Of a stretch of DNA of 64,000 nt, positions 1 to 9,441 are shown piece by piece. This stretch comes from Alphaproteobacteria bacterium. Its GTDB lineage: Bacteria; Pseudomonadota; Alphaproteobacteria; Acetobacterales; Acetobacteraceae. The notes below the pieces were generated by a model, which searched no databases, was not told the DNA's origin, and saw only the letters and a program-made list of their open reading frames with translations. Both the position numbers and the translations under genes were made by a program. The DNA lies in NCBI GenBank assembly GCA_020850755.1, contig JADZEB010000016.1, positions 124,001-188,000 on the forward strand. Reading direction: 5' to 3'. The first letter of the stretch is position 1. Every line of letters starts with the position of its first letter.

Positions 1-560
1 TCCAGGACTTCGCCCTTCTGCCCTGGCGGACAGTGGCGGGCAATGTCGCGCTGCCGCTCGAGCATCACAGGCTGGCGCGAGCCGAGCGCGAGGCGCTGGT
101 GGCCAATGCCCTGGCGCGCACCGGCCTGTCCGACTTCTCCGACGCCTATCCCAAGCAGCTTTCGGGCGGCATGCGCCAGCGCGTCGGCATCGCGCGCGCG
201 CTGGCCGTGCGGCCGGCCATACTGCTGATGGACGAGCCGCTTTCCGCGCTCGACGCGCAGACGCGCGACCTGCTGATGGAGGATTTCCTGGCGCTTTGGC
301 TGCGCGAGCGCGTCACGGCCGTCTATGTGACGCACAACCTGGCCGAGGCGCTGCGGCTGGCTGATCGCGTCGCCGTGCTGTCGCGCCGGCCGGGAAGGCT
401 GCGCGAGATCGTCACGATCCCGCTGCCGCAGGATCGGCGCGCCGGGCCCGAGGCGGCCGCCGAGATGGCCCGCCTGCATGACCGGCTGTGGCAGCTGATC
501 CGCAGCGAAGCGGAAGCCGCCGAGCGCGAGATACTGGCGCCGGGGGCCTTGCATGGCTGA
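1..560 (+). CDS. ABC transporter ATP-binding protein, nitrate/sulfonate/taurine type (5' partial)
   Basis: ATPase subunit that would energise import of a small oxyanion or sulfonate-like solute. The gene runs off the left edge. The first complete in-frame codons already encode the Q-loop (QDFALLPW), so the start codon and Walker A lie upstream. Visible motifs are the signature LSGGMRQR (about bases 159-182), Walker B LLMDEP (222-239), the D-loop SALD, and the H-loop histidine in VYVTHN (321-338). The PWRTVAGNV stretch after the Q-loop fits the SsuB/TauB/NrtD branch. The stop TGA overlaps the ATG of the permease gene by 8 bases, so the two are translationally coupled. The substrate cannot be told; the receptor gene is probably upstream of the window. 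Confidence 0.9.
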   Translation, partial: QDFALLPWRTVAGNVALPLEHHRLARAEREALVANALARTGLSDFSDAYPKQLSGGMRQRVGIARALAVRPAILLMDEPLSALDAQTRDLLMEDFLALWLRERVTAVYVTHNLAEALRLADRVAVLSRRPGRLREIVTIPLPQDRRAGPEAAAEMARLHDRLWQLIRSEAEAAEREILAPGALHG

Positions 561-1353
561 GCCCCCACGCGGCGAGCGCGCTGTTCCGTTCCGCGGGCAC
601 GGCTTCGTCCTCGCCCGCCGCCGCTTCGCCGCGCCTTTGTTCTTCTTCGGCATGATCGCGCTGTGGCAGGTGGCGTGCGATCGCGGCTGGATCAGCCCCC
701 TGTTCCTGCCCTCGCCCTATGCCGTGTTGCTTGCCTTCCGCGAACTCATCGAGGCGGGCACGCTCGCCCGCCATCTGGGCGAGAGCCTGTTCCGCATGGG
801 ACTAGGCTGGCTGTTCGGCACGATCGCCGGGCTGTTCGTCGGCTTCCTGATGGGCATCTTCTCGCTCTCGCGTGCGATCGGCCAGCCGGTCGTCTCGGCC
901 CTGTTCCCGATCCCCAAGATCGCGCTCCTGCCGCTGCTGATCCTGTGGCTCGGCATCGGCGAGGCGAGCAAGGTGACCACGATCGTGCTCGGCGTGTTTT
1001 TCCCAACCGCGATCGCAACCTACAGCGCGATCGACAATGTGCCGCGCAACCTGATCCGCATGGCGCAGAGCTTCGGGCTGCCCTGGAACGCGGTGTTGCG
1101 CAAGATCGTGCTGCCCGGCGCGCTGCCGGGCATCCTCGCCGGCTTCCGCATCTCGGTCTCCATCGCGCTGCTGCTGCTCACGGCAGCCGAGATGGTGGGC
1201 GCCGAATATGGCATCGGCGCCTTCATCCTCACCGCCGGCAACCTGATGCTGACCGACCAGTTGCTGGCCGGCGTGGTCATGCTGTCCGCGCTCGGGCTCG
1301 GCTTCGGCACACTGCTTGCGCGGCTGGAGCGCTGGCTCTTGCGTTGGCGGTGA
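553..1353 (+). CDS. ABC transporter permease, nitrate/sulfonate/taurine type
   Basis: Inner-membrane permease partner of the upstream ATPase (266 aa, usual family length about 250-280). It has about six hydrophobic helices. The cytoplasmic coupling (EAA) loop lies around residues 137-180, containing [20 protein letters not shown] and an IRMAQSFG stretch, typical of the BPD_transp_1 fold of SsuC/TauC proteins. The ATG lies inside the end of the ATPase gene (8-base overlap). No further gene of this operon follows: the next 206 bases (1354-1559) hold nothing I can support, and the next gene is on the other strand. The solute is unknown. Confidence 0.9.
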   Translation: MAEPPRGERAVPFRGHGFVLARRRFAAPLFFFGMIALWQVACDRGWISPLFLPSPYAVLLAFRELIEAGTLARHLGESLFRMGLGWLFGTIAGLFVGFLMGIFSLSRAIGQPVVSALFPIPKIALLPLLILWLGIGEASKVTTIVLGVFFPTAIATYSAIDNVPRNLIRMAQSFGLPWNAVLRKIVLPGALPGILAGFRISVSIALLLLTAAEMVGAEYGIGAFILTAGNLMLTDQLLAGVVMLSALGLGFGTLLARLERWLLRWR

Positions 1354-1559
1354 AAGACGGGTTGCCGAACGGGTCGACCTTGCGACCACCGCCACGTCCT
1401 GGAGCACTGTCGAACTGAAGCCGGAATGGATCTCGCCAGACGGGCGGCGATGACGCCGGCATCGGGCTTCAACGCGGAACGGTGCCAAAGACCAGTGGCT
1501 CGTTGCGCCATCGCATTCCCGTGCCCCGGCTCCGGGCCGGTCGGTTGTGCCGCATCCGT

Positions 1560-2279
1560 CTACACGCCCAGATAGGCATGCAGTTTGTCCGTCTTTGCGG
1601 ACAGTTCCTCGCGCCCAACCATCTCCACGATTCGCCCATGCTCCATGACATAGTGGCGGTCGGCCAGTCTGGCAGCGAAGCGGAAGTTCTGCTCGACCAG
1701 GAGGATCGTGAAACCGCGCGCTTTCAGCGCCTCGATCGTCCGCCCGATCTGCTGGACGATCACCGGGGCAAGTCCCTCCGTCGGTTCGTCCAGCAGCAGC
1801 AGCCGCGCGCCGGTGCGCAGGATGCGCCCGATCGCCAGCATCTGCTGCTCGCCGCCAGAAAGCTTGGTGCCCTGGTTGCGCAACCTTTCCCTCAGGTTGG
1901 GGAACAGCGCGAATATCTCGTCAAGCGACAGGCCGTCCGGCGCGATCTCGGGCGGCAGCAGCAGGTTCTCCTGCACAGTGAGCGAGGCGAATATCCCGCG
2001 CTCCTCCGGGCAGAAGGCGATGCCCGCGCGCGCCACCTGCTCCGGACGCCAGCCGGCCATCTCCTGGCCGCGGAACCGGATGCTGCCCTTGCGCCGGACC
2101 ATGCCCATCACGGCCTTGAGCGTGGTTGTCTTGCCGGCGCCATTGCGCCCGACCAGGGTCACCACCTCGCCTTCACGCACCGCGAAGGAAACCCCGTGGA
2201 GGACATGGCCTTCGCCATACCAGGCCTCCAGCCCATCCACTGCCAACATTGCGTTATCGAGACGCGTGCCGTCGGGCAT
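1560..2279 (-). CDS. livF: Branched-chain amino acid-type ABC transporter ATPase (orphan LivF)
   Basis: ATPase of the HAAT (Liv/Urt/Ami) importer class, 239 aa. Walker A GRNGAGKTT sits around residues 43-51, signature LSGGEQQMLAIGR around 140-152, Walker B LLLLDEPTEGLAP around 159-171, and the H-loop region ILLVEQN follows. GEGHVLHGV and the TEGLAP variant mark LivF rather than LivG. The ATG at 2279 is preceded by a GGAG 6 bases upstream. No livG/H/M or receptor is adjacent; its neighbours are a convergent permease and a chemoreceptor. It is therefore an orphan, or a component serving a transporter elsewhere. A second, non-identical livF lies at 11558-12271. Confidence 0.88.
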   Translation of the reverse strand: MPDGTRLDNAMLAVDGLEAWYGEGHVLHGVSFAVREGEVVTLVGRNGAGKTTTLKAVMGMVRRKGSIRFRGQEMAGWRPEQVARAGIAFCPEERGIFASLTVQENLLLPPEIAPDGLSLDEIFALFPNLRERLRNQGTKLSGGEQQMLAIGRILRTGARLLLLDEPTEGLAPVIVQQIGRTIEALKARGFTILLVEQNFRFAARLADRHYVMEHGRIVEMVGREELSAKTDKLHAYLGV

Positions 2280-2664
2280 GGGTTGCTCCAGGGCAGGCTT
2301 CCGAGATGCGGGGCACGGGGCCTATGGCATTGGCGCCCGCAGTCTGCAAGCGGCCACGGGCCGCCGGCACCGGATCGTCGCACAGATTCCGCACGACCGA
2401 CAGGTCACGTTCAATCGAGAACATGCCCCATGCCGCACACTTGACCTCGTCGCACGCCGGTGCCGTGCAACGGGCGCCCCGTCCCACTCCGCACGCGCGT
2501 TGCGGCGCCTAGGCCAGTTCCCAGGTCCTGCCCCGCGCGGAACATCGCCATGATACGGAAACACCACACCACGCGCGGGGTCGCGCCTCGGACGGCCAAA
2601 GCATCCCGACGCCACGGACCGCATGGCCCGTGCCCGCCTTCAACACGCGGACTGGCGCGTCTGC
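2280..2664. other. 385-base intergenic stretch without a supportable gene
   Basis: This lies upstream of the orphan livF and downstream of the chemoreceptor gene, both on the minus strand. Short open frames exist on both strands but show no recognisable domain, no good ribosome-binding site and no codon pattern better than their shadows. It presumably holds the livF promoter, but I see no convincing -35/-10 pair or terminator. Confidence 0.5.
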
Positions 2665-4731
2665 TCAGGCTGCCAAGGGCGCAGGCACGGACCGGGGCGG
2701 CGGCGACGGCGGCGCGGCGGGCGGACGTGCGCGACCCGGAACCACCGCGGCCGATGCATCCTCCGCTCCTGCCCCGAGGGCCATGATCCGCCTCACGGCC
2801 TGGGCCTGATGATGAGCTTCCACAGCAAGCCGCAGGCGATATCCGCCCGGACGCGCCCCCACCACCGTCGCCGCGATCCGCAGTCCGTGCTGTGCCACGA
2901 CAAGCACCAACGCAGAGCCGACACGCAGATCGGCATCAGCGAGTACGCCCGCGCCATGCTCCGAAAGGTCTGCGAGCCGCGCCTCGCTCACACGCCCCTG
3001 CATCTCAATCTGGCAGGGCAACGACAGCGAAACCCGCGGTTCCCGGCGCCGATCAACCTCGGCGGTGGAGGTGCGCACCACCCGCACGAGGATACCCTGA
3101 AGGCTGCCGATCGCCCCCCGCACCTCCTCGGCACGCTGTTGCATCGCATCGGCGCGCGCGCTTGTGCCCGCCGCTTCCTCGGTGGTGATGGCGATCCGGT
3201 CGGACACCGTGCGCGCGGCGTTCGCCACATCCTGGACATGCCGGGCGATCTCGTTGGTGGCGGTGGATTGCTGCTCGGCTGCCGCCGCGATTGCCGTCGA
3301 CATGTGGTCGATATCGCGGATCGTCGTGCCTATGCCCTGCACTGCCGCCACCGCTCGTGCAGTGACCGTCGTGATGTCGCCGATCTTGGCGGTGATTTCC
3401 TCGGTGGCGCGCGCGGTCTGCATTGCCAGGTTCTTGACTTCCGAGGCGACAACAGCAAAGCCCTTCCCCGCCTCCCCTGCCCGCGCGGCCTCGATCGTCG
3501 CGTTGAGGGCGAGCAGGTTGGTCTGTCCCGCGACATCGCCAATCATGCGCGCGACATCGCCGATGCGCCCGATCGCCTCGCTCAGCGAGTTGATCGCCTC
3601 CTCGGCCTTGGACGAGCCCTCGACGGCACGGCGCGAAACATCGGAAGCCTGGGTGATTCGTGCCGTGATCTCGCGGATCGAAGCCGAGAGCTGCTCGGTC
3701 GATGCGGCCACACTCGTCGTATTGGCAAGGGCCTGGGCCGCGGCCTCGCTCACGCTCGCGCTGGTCGCGCGCATCGCCTCGGCCGAGTTGCGCATCTCCA
3801 CCGTGGTTGCGGCCATGCGTTCGGTGTTCGCCTGCACGCCTTCCACCACGGTGCGCGTCTCGGCCTCGATCCGCTCGGCCATGCCTTCGAGCGCGGAGCG
3901 CTTGTTCGCCTCGGCGACGGCACGCTCGCGTTCCTGCTCGGCGCGCAGGCGCTGGTTCTCCAGCCCCTGCTCCTTGAACACGGCAACCGCGCGCGCCATC
4001 TCGCCCACCTCGTCGCCGCGCGTCTGGGCCGGGACCGACGCGCTCATGTCGCCCTCGGCCAGCCGGCGCATGCAGGCCGTGAGGTCCTGGATCGGGCGCG
4101 TTATCCTGCCGATCACAACGCCGACGGCGGCCAGAATGGACAATATGCCGAGCAGCATCAGCGCGATCGCCACGGTGCGGAACCAGTCCGTAGCCCGGCT
4201 CGCATCCTGGTAGGCGCTCTCGGCGCCGGCCACCTGGACGGCAATCAGCTCGCCGATGCGCGACGACAGGGGATCGATGCGCTGGTAGAGCTCATTGCGG
4301 GTGAAGGTCTCCAGCGCCGCGGCGTCGCGCCGCTCGACGATTCCCAGCAGCCGCTCGGTCGCAGCCCCCGCCGCGAAGCGTGCAACCTCGGCAGCATCGA
4401 CCAGGCGCAGCTCCTCCGGCGCGATGCGGGATGCGCGATAGATGCCCCAGTGCCGCTCGACCTCGGCCATGGCACGCCGGAGATCGGCGCCGGCCGGCTC
4501 CCAGTCGACAGCGCCGAGGCGGAGCTTGTGCGCCGTATCGACCACCAGCACGGCATAGGAATCGGCAACGGCCTTGAGGTCGCGCAGCGGCAGGACACGA
4601 TCGCGGAAGATGGCGTTTGCCGTGGTGCGGCCACTCTCGGTCGCCTCCCACGCCTCGAAGGTGGAGACGCCCAGCACGATCGCCAGCGTGGCAAGCCCCC
4701 CCAGGAGCGTCGTACGGATCGAGAAGCGCAT
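2665..4731 (-). CDS. Methyl-accepting chemotaxis protein with C-terminal PilZ domain
   Basis: Chemoreceptor of 688 aa. The order is TM1 (about residues 6-26), a roughly 155-residue periplasmic sensor region, TM2 (about 185-207), HAMP (about 208-262, starting RITRPIQDL), and an MCP signalling coiled coil (about 300-545). The hairpin tip has the conserved [18 protein letters not shown] and ATEEI. A PilZ domain follows (about 561-650) with both c-di-GMP motifs, RREPR and DLSEHGAG. A Pro/Ala-rich tail ends the protein. I chose the ATG giving [12 protein letters not shown] because it puts TM1 at the N-terminus; a GTG 42 bases further upstream (4773) is the alternative. It is monocistronic here with no che genes nearby. 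The PilZ fusion suggests the receptor also reads second-messenger level. Confidence 0.93.
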   Translation of the reverse strand: MRFSIRTTLLGGLATLAIVLGVSTFEAWEATESGRTTANAIFRDRVLPLRDLKAVADSYAVLVVDTAHKLRLGAVDWEPAGADLRRAMAEVERHWGIYRASRIAPEELRLVDAAEVARFAAGAATERLLGIVERRDAAALETFTRNELYQRIDPLSSRIGELIAVQVAGAESAYQDASRATDWFRTVAIALMLLGILSILAAVGVVIGRITRPIQDLTACMRRLAEGDMSASVPAQTRGDEVGEMARAVAVFKEQGLENQRLRAEQERERAVAEANKRSALEGMAERIEAETRTVVEGVQANTERMAATTVEMRNSAEAMRATSASVSEAAAQALANTTSVAASTEQLSASIREITARITQASDVSRRAVEGSSKAEEAINSLSEAIGRIGDVARMIGDVAGQTNLLALNATIEAARAGEAGKGFAVVASEVKNLAMQTARATEEITAKIGDITTVTARAVAAVQGIGTTIRDIDHMSTAIAAAAEQQSTATNEIARHVQDVANAARTVSDRIAITTEEAAGTSARADAMQQRAEEVRGAIGSLQGILVRVVRTSTAEVDRRREPRVSLSLPCQIEMQGRVSEARLADLSEHGAGVLADADLRVGSALVLVVAQHGLRIAATVVGARPGGYRLRLAVEAHHQAQAVRRIMALGAGAEDASAAVVPGRARPPAAPPSPPPRSVPAPLAA

Positions 4732-4839
4732 GACACCATCCGGAAACTGAATGGAAACGGCGTGGCGCGGCACGGCGCGTGCCGCCAGCCTTGACCATCC
4801 ACCGGAAAGGTAAATGCGCGGTTGCTTGCATCACGCCGG

Positions 4840-5793
4840 CTAGAACGCCACCCGATCTGCCCCCTTGAGCGCCAGCATCGCCCGCGCCTCCTCGGCAGTG
4901 GCAACGTCGAGCGACAGCTCGGCCAGGATGCGCCTGATCTTGGCCACCTGCTCGGCATTGGAGCGGGCCAGCTCACCCTTGCCGAGATAGAGGCTGTCCT
5001 CGAGCCCGACGCGCACATGCCCGCCAAGCTGCGCCGCCATGGTGACGAAGCCCATCTGGTGGCGCCCGGCCGCCAGCACCGACCACTGATAGTCCCGCCC
5101 GAACAGCTTGTCGGCGATGCGGCGCATGTGCAGCAGGTTGTCGGGGTCGGCGCCGATGCCGCCCAGGATGCCGAATATGGTCTGCACGAAGAGCGGCGGC
5201 TTCACCAGACCGCGATCGAGGAAGTGCGCCAGATTGTAGAGGTGCCCGACATCGTAGCATTCGAACTCGAAGCGGGTGCCGTGCGCCTCGCCCAGATGCC
5301 GCAGGATGTACTCGATGTCGGCGAAGGTGTTGCGGAAGATGAAGTCGCGGCTACCCTCCAGGTGCCTGCGCTCCCATTCATGCGTGAAGGCGGGGTAGCG
5401 GGCGAGCATCGGGTAGAGCCCGAAATTCATCGAGCCCATGTTGAGCGAGCACATCTCGGGCGCGGCGCGCAAGGGTGCGGCGAGCCGCTCCTGCACGCTC
5501 ATGCCCTGCCCACCCCCGGTGGTGATGTTCACCACAGCGTCGGTCGCCTGCTTGATGCGCGGCAGGAACTGCATGAACACGTCCGGATCCGGCGTCGGTC
5601 GCCCGTCCTTCGGGTCGCGCGCATGCAGATGGATGATCGCCGCCCCCGCCTCGGCCGCGGCGATGGCGTCCGCCGCGATCTCGTCGGGCGTGAGCGGCAG
5701 ATGGGGCGACATGGTGGGCGTGTGGATCGAGCCAGTGACGGCGCAGGTGATGATCACCTTGCGCCCGCTCGCGGCGGGTCTGGACAAGGACAT
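4840..5793 (-). CDS. Beta-keto acid cleavage enzyme (BKACE, Kce family)
   Basis: Zn-dependent enzyme (317 aa) of the DUF849/BKACE family. Members condense a beta-keto acid with acetyl-CoA to give acetoacetate plus a new CoA thioester; known substrates include 3-keto-5-aminohexanoate and 3-dehydrocarnitine. Visible family marks are the TIM-barrel start [11 protein letters not shown], the metal-binding [15 protein letters not shown], and a C-terminal [10 protein letters not shown] containing the conserved Glu. The ATG at 5793 has GAAGGAGT 8 bases upstream and lies just inside the end of the dehydrogenase gene (stop at 5799). A longer frame upstream lacks a good site. It is the last gene of the liv-type operon. 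The adjacent dehydrogenase would supply the beta-keto acid, as in carnitine catabolism. The exact substrate is not determined. Confidence 0.9.
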   Translation of the reverse strand: MSLSRPAASGRKVIITCAVTGSIHTPTMSPHLPLTPDEIAADAIAAAEAGAAIIHLHARDPKDGRPTPDPDVFMQFLPRIKQATDAVVNITTGGGQGMSVQERLAAPLRAAPEMCSLNMGSMNFGLYPMLARYPAFTHEWERRHLEGSRDFIFRNTFADIEYILRHLGEAHGTRFEFECYDVGHLYNLAHFLDRGLVKPPLFVQTIFGILGGIGADPDNLLHMRRIADKLFGRDYQWSVLAAGRHQMGFVTMAAQLGGHVRVGLEDSLYLGKGELARSNAEQVAKIRRILAELSLDVATAEEARAMLALKGADRVAF

Positions 5794-5798
5794 GCCGG

Positions 5799-6734
5799 CT
5801 ACTCCTTCGCGCTCGCGCGCTTCTTGTGGGCCAGGAGCGCCATCAGGCGGCGGTCGCGCCAAGCCTGGCGCTCAGCCAGTTGCTCTGCCGGCAGCTGCGT
5901 GCGCCGCTCTGCCTCCACCTGGGCGATCAAGGGCTCGGACCAGGGTCGGGGTTCGGCCTCGCGCTGCACCTGGTGGAACAGCGGCCCGTAGCGGGTGGCA
6001 TAGTCGCGCACCCCGCCGGGGGCATTGAGGTCGATCGTCTCGAACGGCCCCATGAAGGACCAGCGCAGGCCGAGCGCGTCCTTCACCGTGCGATCCAGAT
6101 CCTCGGTCGAGACGACACCCTGCGAGACCAGCCGCCACGCCTCGCCCAGCAGTGCGCCTTGCAGGCGGTTGAGCACGAAGCCAGCCATCTCCTTGCGCGC
6201 CACGATCGGCACCTGGCCCACCGCCTCCATCAGGGTGCGGGTGCGTTCCACCACCCAGGGTGCGGTGAAGGGTGCGGGCACGATCTCGACCAGCGGCATC
6301 AGATAGGGCGGGTTCGCCGGGTGCGCCACCACGCAGCGCGCGCGCCCGGCGACATCGCCCGCATAGGCCGAACACATGATGCCGGAGGTGGAGGACGCAA
6401 TCACGACATCCGGCGGCACGGTGCGATCGAGTGCGACGGTGATGGCCTGCTTCGCCTCCAGCCGCTCGGGGCCGTTCTCCTGCACCCAGCTCGCGCCGGC
6501 CAGCGCCTCCTCCTGGCTGGCGCAGACACGGATGCGCGCGAGCGCGGCTTCCGGCGCCACGTCCATCAGCCCGGCCTCGACGAGCTCGGCCATCCTTTCG
6601 CCGGCAACGCGCAGGCACGCCTCGGCCGCGCCGTGGGCGGGATCGAACAGGCGAACCTCGTGCCCGGCGCGCGCGAAGATGATCGCCCAGCCACGGCCGA
6701 TCAACCCCGCCCCGATCAGCGCGATGCGTTCCAT
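5799..6734 (-). CDS. 3-hydroxyacyl-CoA dehydrogenase-family oxidoreductase (carnitine dehydrogenase/lambda-crystallin type)
   Basis: NAD-dependent dehydrogenase of 311 aa. The Rossmann motif GAGLIGRG starts at residue 8 and an acidic residue ends strand 2 (RLFDP). A family STSG segment (ASSTSGIM), VAHPANPPYL with the catalytic-type His, and a helical C-terminal 3HCDH domain (GFVLNRLQGALLGEA) follow. Length and the HPANPPYLMPLVE variant fit the stand-alone L-carnitine dehydrogenase, L-gulonate dehydrogenase and lambda-crystallin branch, not the multifunctional fatty-acid FadB. It is preceded by livG (23-base gap) and followed almost directly by the BKACE gene. A dehydrogenase plus BKACE pair is the arrangement known for carnitine breakdown. 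The substrate assignment is inference. Confidence 0.87.
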   Translation of the reverse strand: MERIALIGAGLIGRGWAIIFARAGHEVRLFDPAHGAAEACLRVAGERMAELVEAGLMDVAPEAALARIRVCASQEEALAGASWVQENGPERLEAKQAITVALDRTVPPDVVIASSTSGIMCSAYAGDVAGRARCVVAHPANPPYLMPLVEIVPAPFTAPWVVERTRTLMEAVGQVPIVARKEMAGFVLNRLQGALLGEAWRLVSQGVVSTEDLDRTVKDALGLRWSFMGPFETIDLNAPGGVRDYATRYGPLFHQVQREAEPRPWSEPLIAQVEAERRTQLPAEQLAERQAWRDRRLMALLAHKKRASAKE

Positions 6735-6757
6735 AGGCGGCCCCCCGGGGCCCTGGA

Positions 6758-7522
6758 CTATTGCTCGGCGAGTTGCGAGCGGGTGTGTTCGGTCAGCACA
6801 TAGTCGGCGCCGAGATAGGCGGCGATAACGCGCGGATCGGCGGCGATCTCCGCCGGCGTGCCTTCGGCGATCTTCTCGCCGGCATCGATCACGAACACGC
6901 GCTCGGAAATGCTCATCACCGCGCGCATGTCGTGTTCGACCAGCCAGACGGTCGTGCCGGCCGTGCGCACGCGGCGCAGGCAGGCGAGCATCTCCTCGGT
7001 CTCGGCGGGGTTCAGCCCGGCGCAGGGCTCGTCCGCCAGCAGCAGGAGCGGGCGCGCGGCCACGGCGCGCGCCACCTCCAGCTTGCGCAGATTGCCGACG
7101 GTAAGCTCGCCCGCCGCGCGTTCGGCCAGCATGCCGAGCCCCATCAGCGACAGCGCCTCCTCGACCGTGCGCTCCACGTCGCGCGGACCGTCGCGGCCGA
7201 ACAGAGCGCCGATGCGCACATTCTCGCGCACCGAAAGCGAGGCGAAAGGCTTGGCGATCTGGAAGGCGCGCCCGATGCCACGCCGCGCGATCTCCACCGT
7301 CGAAAGCCCCTCCAGCCGCTCGCCCATGAAGTGGATCGAGCCATAGGTGGGCTGGTAATAGCCGGTAATGAGGTTGAACAGCGTGCTTTTCCCGGCGCCG
7401 TTCGGGCCGATCAGCCCGCAGATCGATCCTCGCGGTATGGAGAAGCTGACGGCATCAACCGCGCGCAGGCCGCGGAACTCCTTGCCCACGCCGACACCTT
7501 CGAGGATCGGTTCGGCGCTCAT
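6758..7522 (-). CDS. livG: Branched-chain amino acid-type ABC transporter ATPase LivG
   Basis: Second ATPase of the HAAT importer, 254 aa. Walker A is GPNGAGKST (about residues 40-48). GYYQPTYG, the LivG-specific [11 protein letters not shown], a [13 protein letters not shown] degenerate signature segment, and Walker [14 protein letters not shown] follow, with TVWLVEHDM carrying the H-loop His. The signature motif is TVGN rather than LSGG, which is unusual. The ATG at 7522 overlaps the livM stop (ATGA). It works with livF at 11558, livH and livM. Confidence 0.92.
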   Translation of the reverse strand: MSAEPILEGVGVGKEFRGLRAVDAVSFSIPRGSICGLIGPNGAGKSTLFNLITGYYQPTYGSIHFMGERLEGLSTVEIARRGIGRAFQIAKPFASLSVRENVRIGALFGRDGPRDVERTVEEALSLMGLGMLAERAAGELTVGNLRKLEVARAVAARPLLLLADEPCAGLNPAETEEMLACLRRVRTAGTTVWLVEHDMRAVMSISERVFVIDAGEKIAEGTPAEIAADPRVIAAYLGADYVLTEHTRSQLAEQ

Positions 7523-8505
7523 GCCGCCGCTCCCGCGCGCCGCGCGGCGCGATGGTGCTTGTAGTCGTGCCACAGCCCGAGGATGCCCCCCGGCGCGGCC
7601 AGCACCATCACCACCACCACCGCGCCCGTGATGAACAAGTGCAGTTCAAGAAGATTGCCCAGCACCACCTGCGTCAACACCACCATGATCGAGGCGCCGA
7701 TGATCGGACCGGCCAGCGTGCCGATGCCTCCGATCAGCGCATGCACGATCATGTTGAGCGAGAATTCCAGCCGGAAAACCGATTGCGTCGTGAAGTAGCC
7801 GAGCGAATAGGCAAGCAAGGCCCCCTGCACGCCCACCAGCAGCGCAGAAAGCACATAGGCCACGATTTTGAAGCGCTCGGTCGGCACGCCCAACATGCGC
7901 GCCGTGTCCTCGTCCTCGCGGATGGCGATCAACCCGTAGCCGAAACGCGACTGCTTCACCGAGACGGCAACGACAAACGTCACCGCAAGGCAGCCGAGCA
8001 GAAGCTGGTAGAAATAGGTCTCGGGCGCGAGCCAGTCGGGTGCCGCGTCGGGCAGGTTGATGCCGAGCCCGCCGCCGATCCATTCGACATTGGCGGAAAG
8101 CTCGCCCGCCACCTGGCTCACACCCAGCATGGCAATAGCGAAATAGATGCCGCGCAGCCGCAGCAGGGGAAAGGCAATCAGCGCGGCGATGCCGGCCGAG
8201 GCAAGCCCGCCGGCACCGACCGCGATGCCCATGCCCCACCCGGCCGCAAGCTCGGGCGGCATCAGCCTGGTGCCGACCAGGCCGGCGGCGAAGGCGCCGA
8301 TGCCGACGAAGGCAGCGTGCCCGAAGCTCCAGTAGCCCGCGAAGCCGCCGAGAAGGTTCCAGGCAAGCGACATGGCGGCGGCGAGGAAAAGCTGCTGGGC
8401 GACGCGGATCTCGAACGGCGTCAGCGCCAGCGGCAGTGCCGCCAGCAGCGCAAGGGCGCAAAGGCCGAGCAGCGTCGGGGCCGGGGCGAACCAGCGCGTG
8501 CTCAT
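7519..8505 (-). CDS. livM: Branched-chain amino acid-type ABC transporter permease LivM
   Basis: Permease of 328 aa with about nine or ten hydrophobic segments. It has the LivM landmarks [22 protein letters not shown] near the N-terminus and the coupling segment [14 protein letters not shown], followed by [21 protein letters not shown]. The ATG at 8505 overlaps the livH stop (ATGA), and the gene's own stop overlaps the livG start. A long in-frame extension upstream is only open antisense-type frame inside livH and is not used. A short Ala/Arg-rich tail ([12 protein letters not shown]) ends the protein. Confidence 0.92.
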   Translation of the reverse strand: MSTRWFAPAPTLLGLCALALLAALPLALTPFEIRVAQQLFLAAAMSLAWNLLGGFAGYWSFGHAAFVGIGAFAAGLVGTRLMPPELAAGWGMGIAVGAGGLASAGIAALIAFPLLRLRGIYFAIAMLGVSQVAGELSANVEWIGGGLGINLPDAAPDWLAPETYFYQLLLGCLAVTFVVAVSVKQSRFGYGLIAIREDEDTARMLGVPTERFKIVAYVLSALLVGVQGALLAYSLGYFTTQSVFRLEFSLNMIVHALIGGIGTLAGPIIGASIMVVLTQVVLGNLLELHLFITGAVVVVMVLAAPGGILGLWHDYKHHRAARRAGAAA

Positions 8506-9377
8506 CGGCTTTCCCCGAAGGCGCTGCCGAACAGGCCCTGCGGGCGCAGCAGCAGCACCAGGACGAGCACCAGGAACATCATCGCGTTGGTGAAGGCGGG
8601 GCCGACATACTGCGCCGTCAGCGTGCTTATCACGCCGAGCAGAAGCCCGCCCATCAGCGCTCCTTGCGGGCTGCCGACACCGCCCAGCGTCACGACGACG
8701 AAGGCATTGAGCGTCCACGGCCCCTCGGCCGCCGGCGAGAAGGGCAGCATCATGCCGATCACCGCGCCCGAGGCCCCGGCGAAGGCGGCGCCCAGGCCGA
8801 AGGTCAGGCCGTAGACATGGCGGACATCGATGCCGGATAGGCTCGCCGCCAGCGGCTGCTGGGCGGTTGCGCGGATGGCGCGGCCGAAGGCGCTGCGCGA
8901 AAGCACGAGGCCGAGCACGAGCAGCAGCACGAGGCTGGTGAGCAGCCCAATCAGCCGGACGAAGTCCATCCGGATCGGGCCGAGCGACACGCCGGCGAAG
9001 CTGTAGGCCGGCGCGATCGAGCGGAAATCGGGCGAGAACACCATCTGCAGGACGTTGCGCAGCATCAGGGCCACGCCGAAGGTGACCAGGAGCGAGGCGA
9101 CGATCGAGGCGCGCTCGGTCGCCCACTGGATCACCGTGCGCTGGTAGCCGTAGCCGAAGGCGAACAGCACCGCCATGATCGGCGGAATGGCGAGCAGCGG
9201 ATCGATCCCGCCGTGATGCCACATCACGAAGGCAATGTAGGCGCCGGCCACCACGAATATGCCGTGGGTCAGGTTGACTATGCCCATCACGCCGAAGATC
9301 AAGCTGAAGCCCACCGCGGCGAGCGAGAAGACGCCGCCCAGGATCAGCCCGTCAACGAGGGTCTGCAGGAGGAGCAT
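8502..9377 (-). CDS. livH: Branched-chain amino acid-type ABC transporter permease LivH
   Basis: Permease of 291 aa with about eight hydrophobic helices. The N-terminal pattern QTLVDGLILGGVFSLAAVG, GVMGIVNLTHG, the loop IRATAQQPLAASLSGID (EAA-like), and GVGSPQGALMGGLLLG all fit LivH. I start at the ATG at 9377, which has AGGGGGAG about 5 bases upstream; an in-frame start 18 bases earlier is less well placed. The stop overlaps the livM ATG. Upstream (64 bases) is the NodB-type hydrolase gene, wedged between the receptor and permease genes of the same transporter. Confidence 0.92.
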   Translation of the reverse strand: MLLLQTLVDGLILGGVFSLAAVGFSLIFGVMGIVNLTHGIFVVAGAYIAFVMWHHGGIDPLLAIPPIMAVLFAFGYGYQRTVIQWATERASIVASLLVTFGVALMLRNVLQMVFSPDFRSIAPAYSFAGVSLGPIRMDFVRLIGLLTSLVLLLVLGLVLSRSAFGRAIRATAQQPLAASLSGIDVRHVYGLTFGLGAAFAGASGAVIGMMLPFSPAAEGPWTLNAFVVVTLGGVGSPQGALMGGLLLGVISTLTAQYVGPAFTNAMMFLVLVLVLLLRPQGLFGSAFGESR

Positions 9378-9441
9378 CAGCGCTCCCCCTGCCAAGCCGC
9401 CTTGCCCTTGTTCAACTTGCGCTGCCGCATCGTACCGCCGC

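Noticed and set aside
1354-1559. Possible gene or terminator between the taurine-type permease and livF
   Set aside because: Only a 5-bp GC stem near 1525-1536 without a T-run and short shadow frames are present, which is not enough to call anything.
2254-2487. 77-residue minus-strand frame upstream of the orphan livF
   Set aside because: A stretch looks mildly protein-like, but there is no ribosome-binding site, it overlaps the livF start and no domain is recognised.
2623-4794. 723-residue plus-strand open frame opposite the chemoreceptor
   Set aside because: It is a shadow of the MCP coiled coil. The translated sequence has no recognisable domain.
7519-9222. Long 567-codon frame suggesting a LivH-LivM fusion
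   Set aside because: The upstream half is an out-of-phase frame inside livH. The real livM starts at 8505 with an ATGA overlap.
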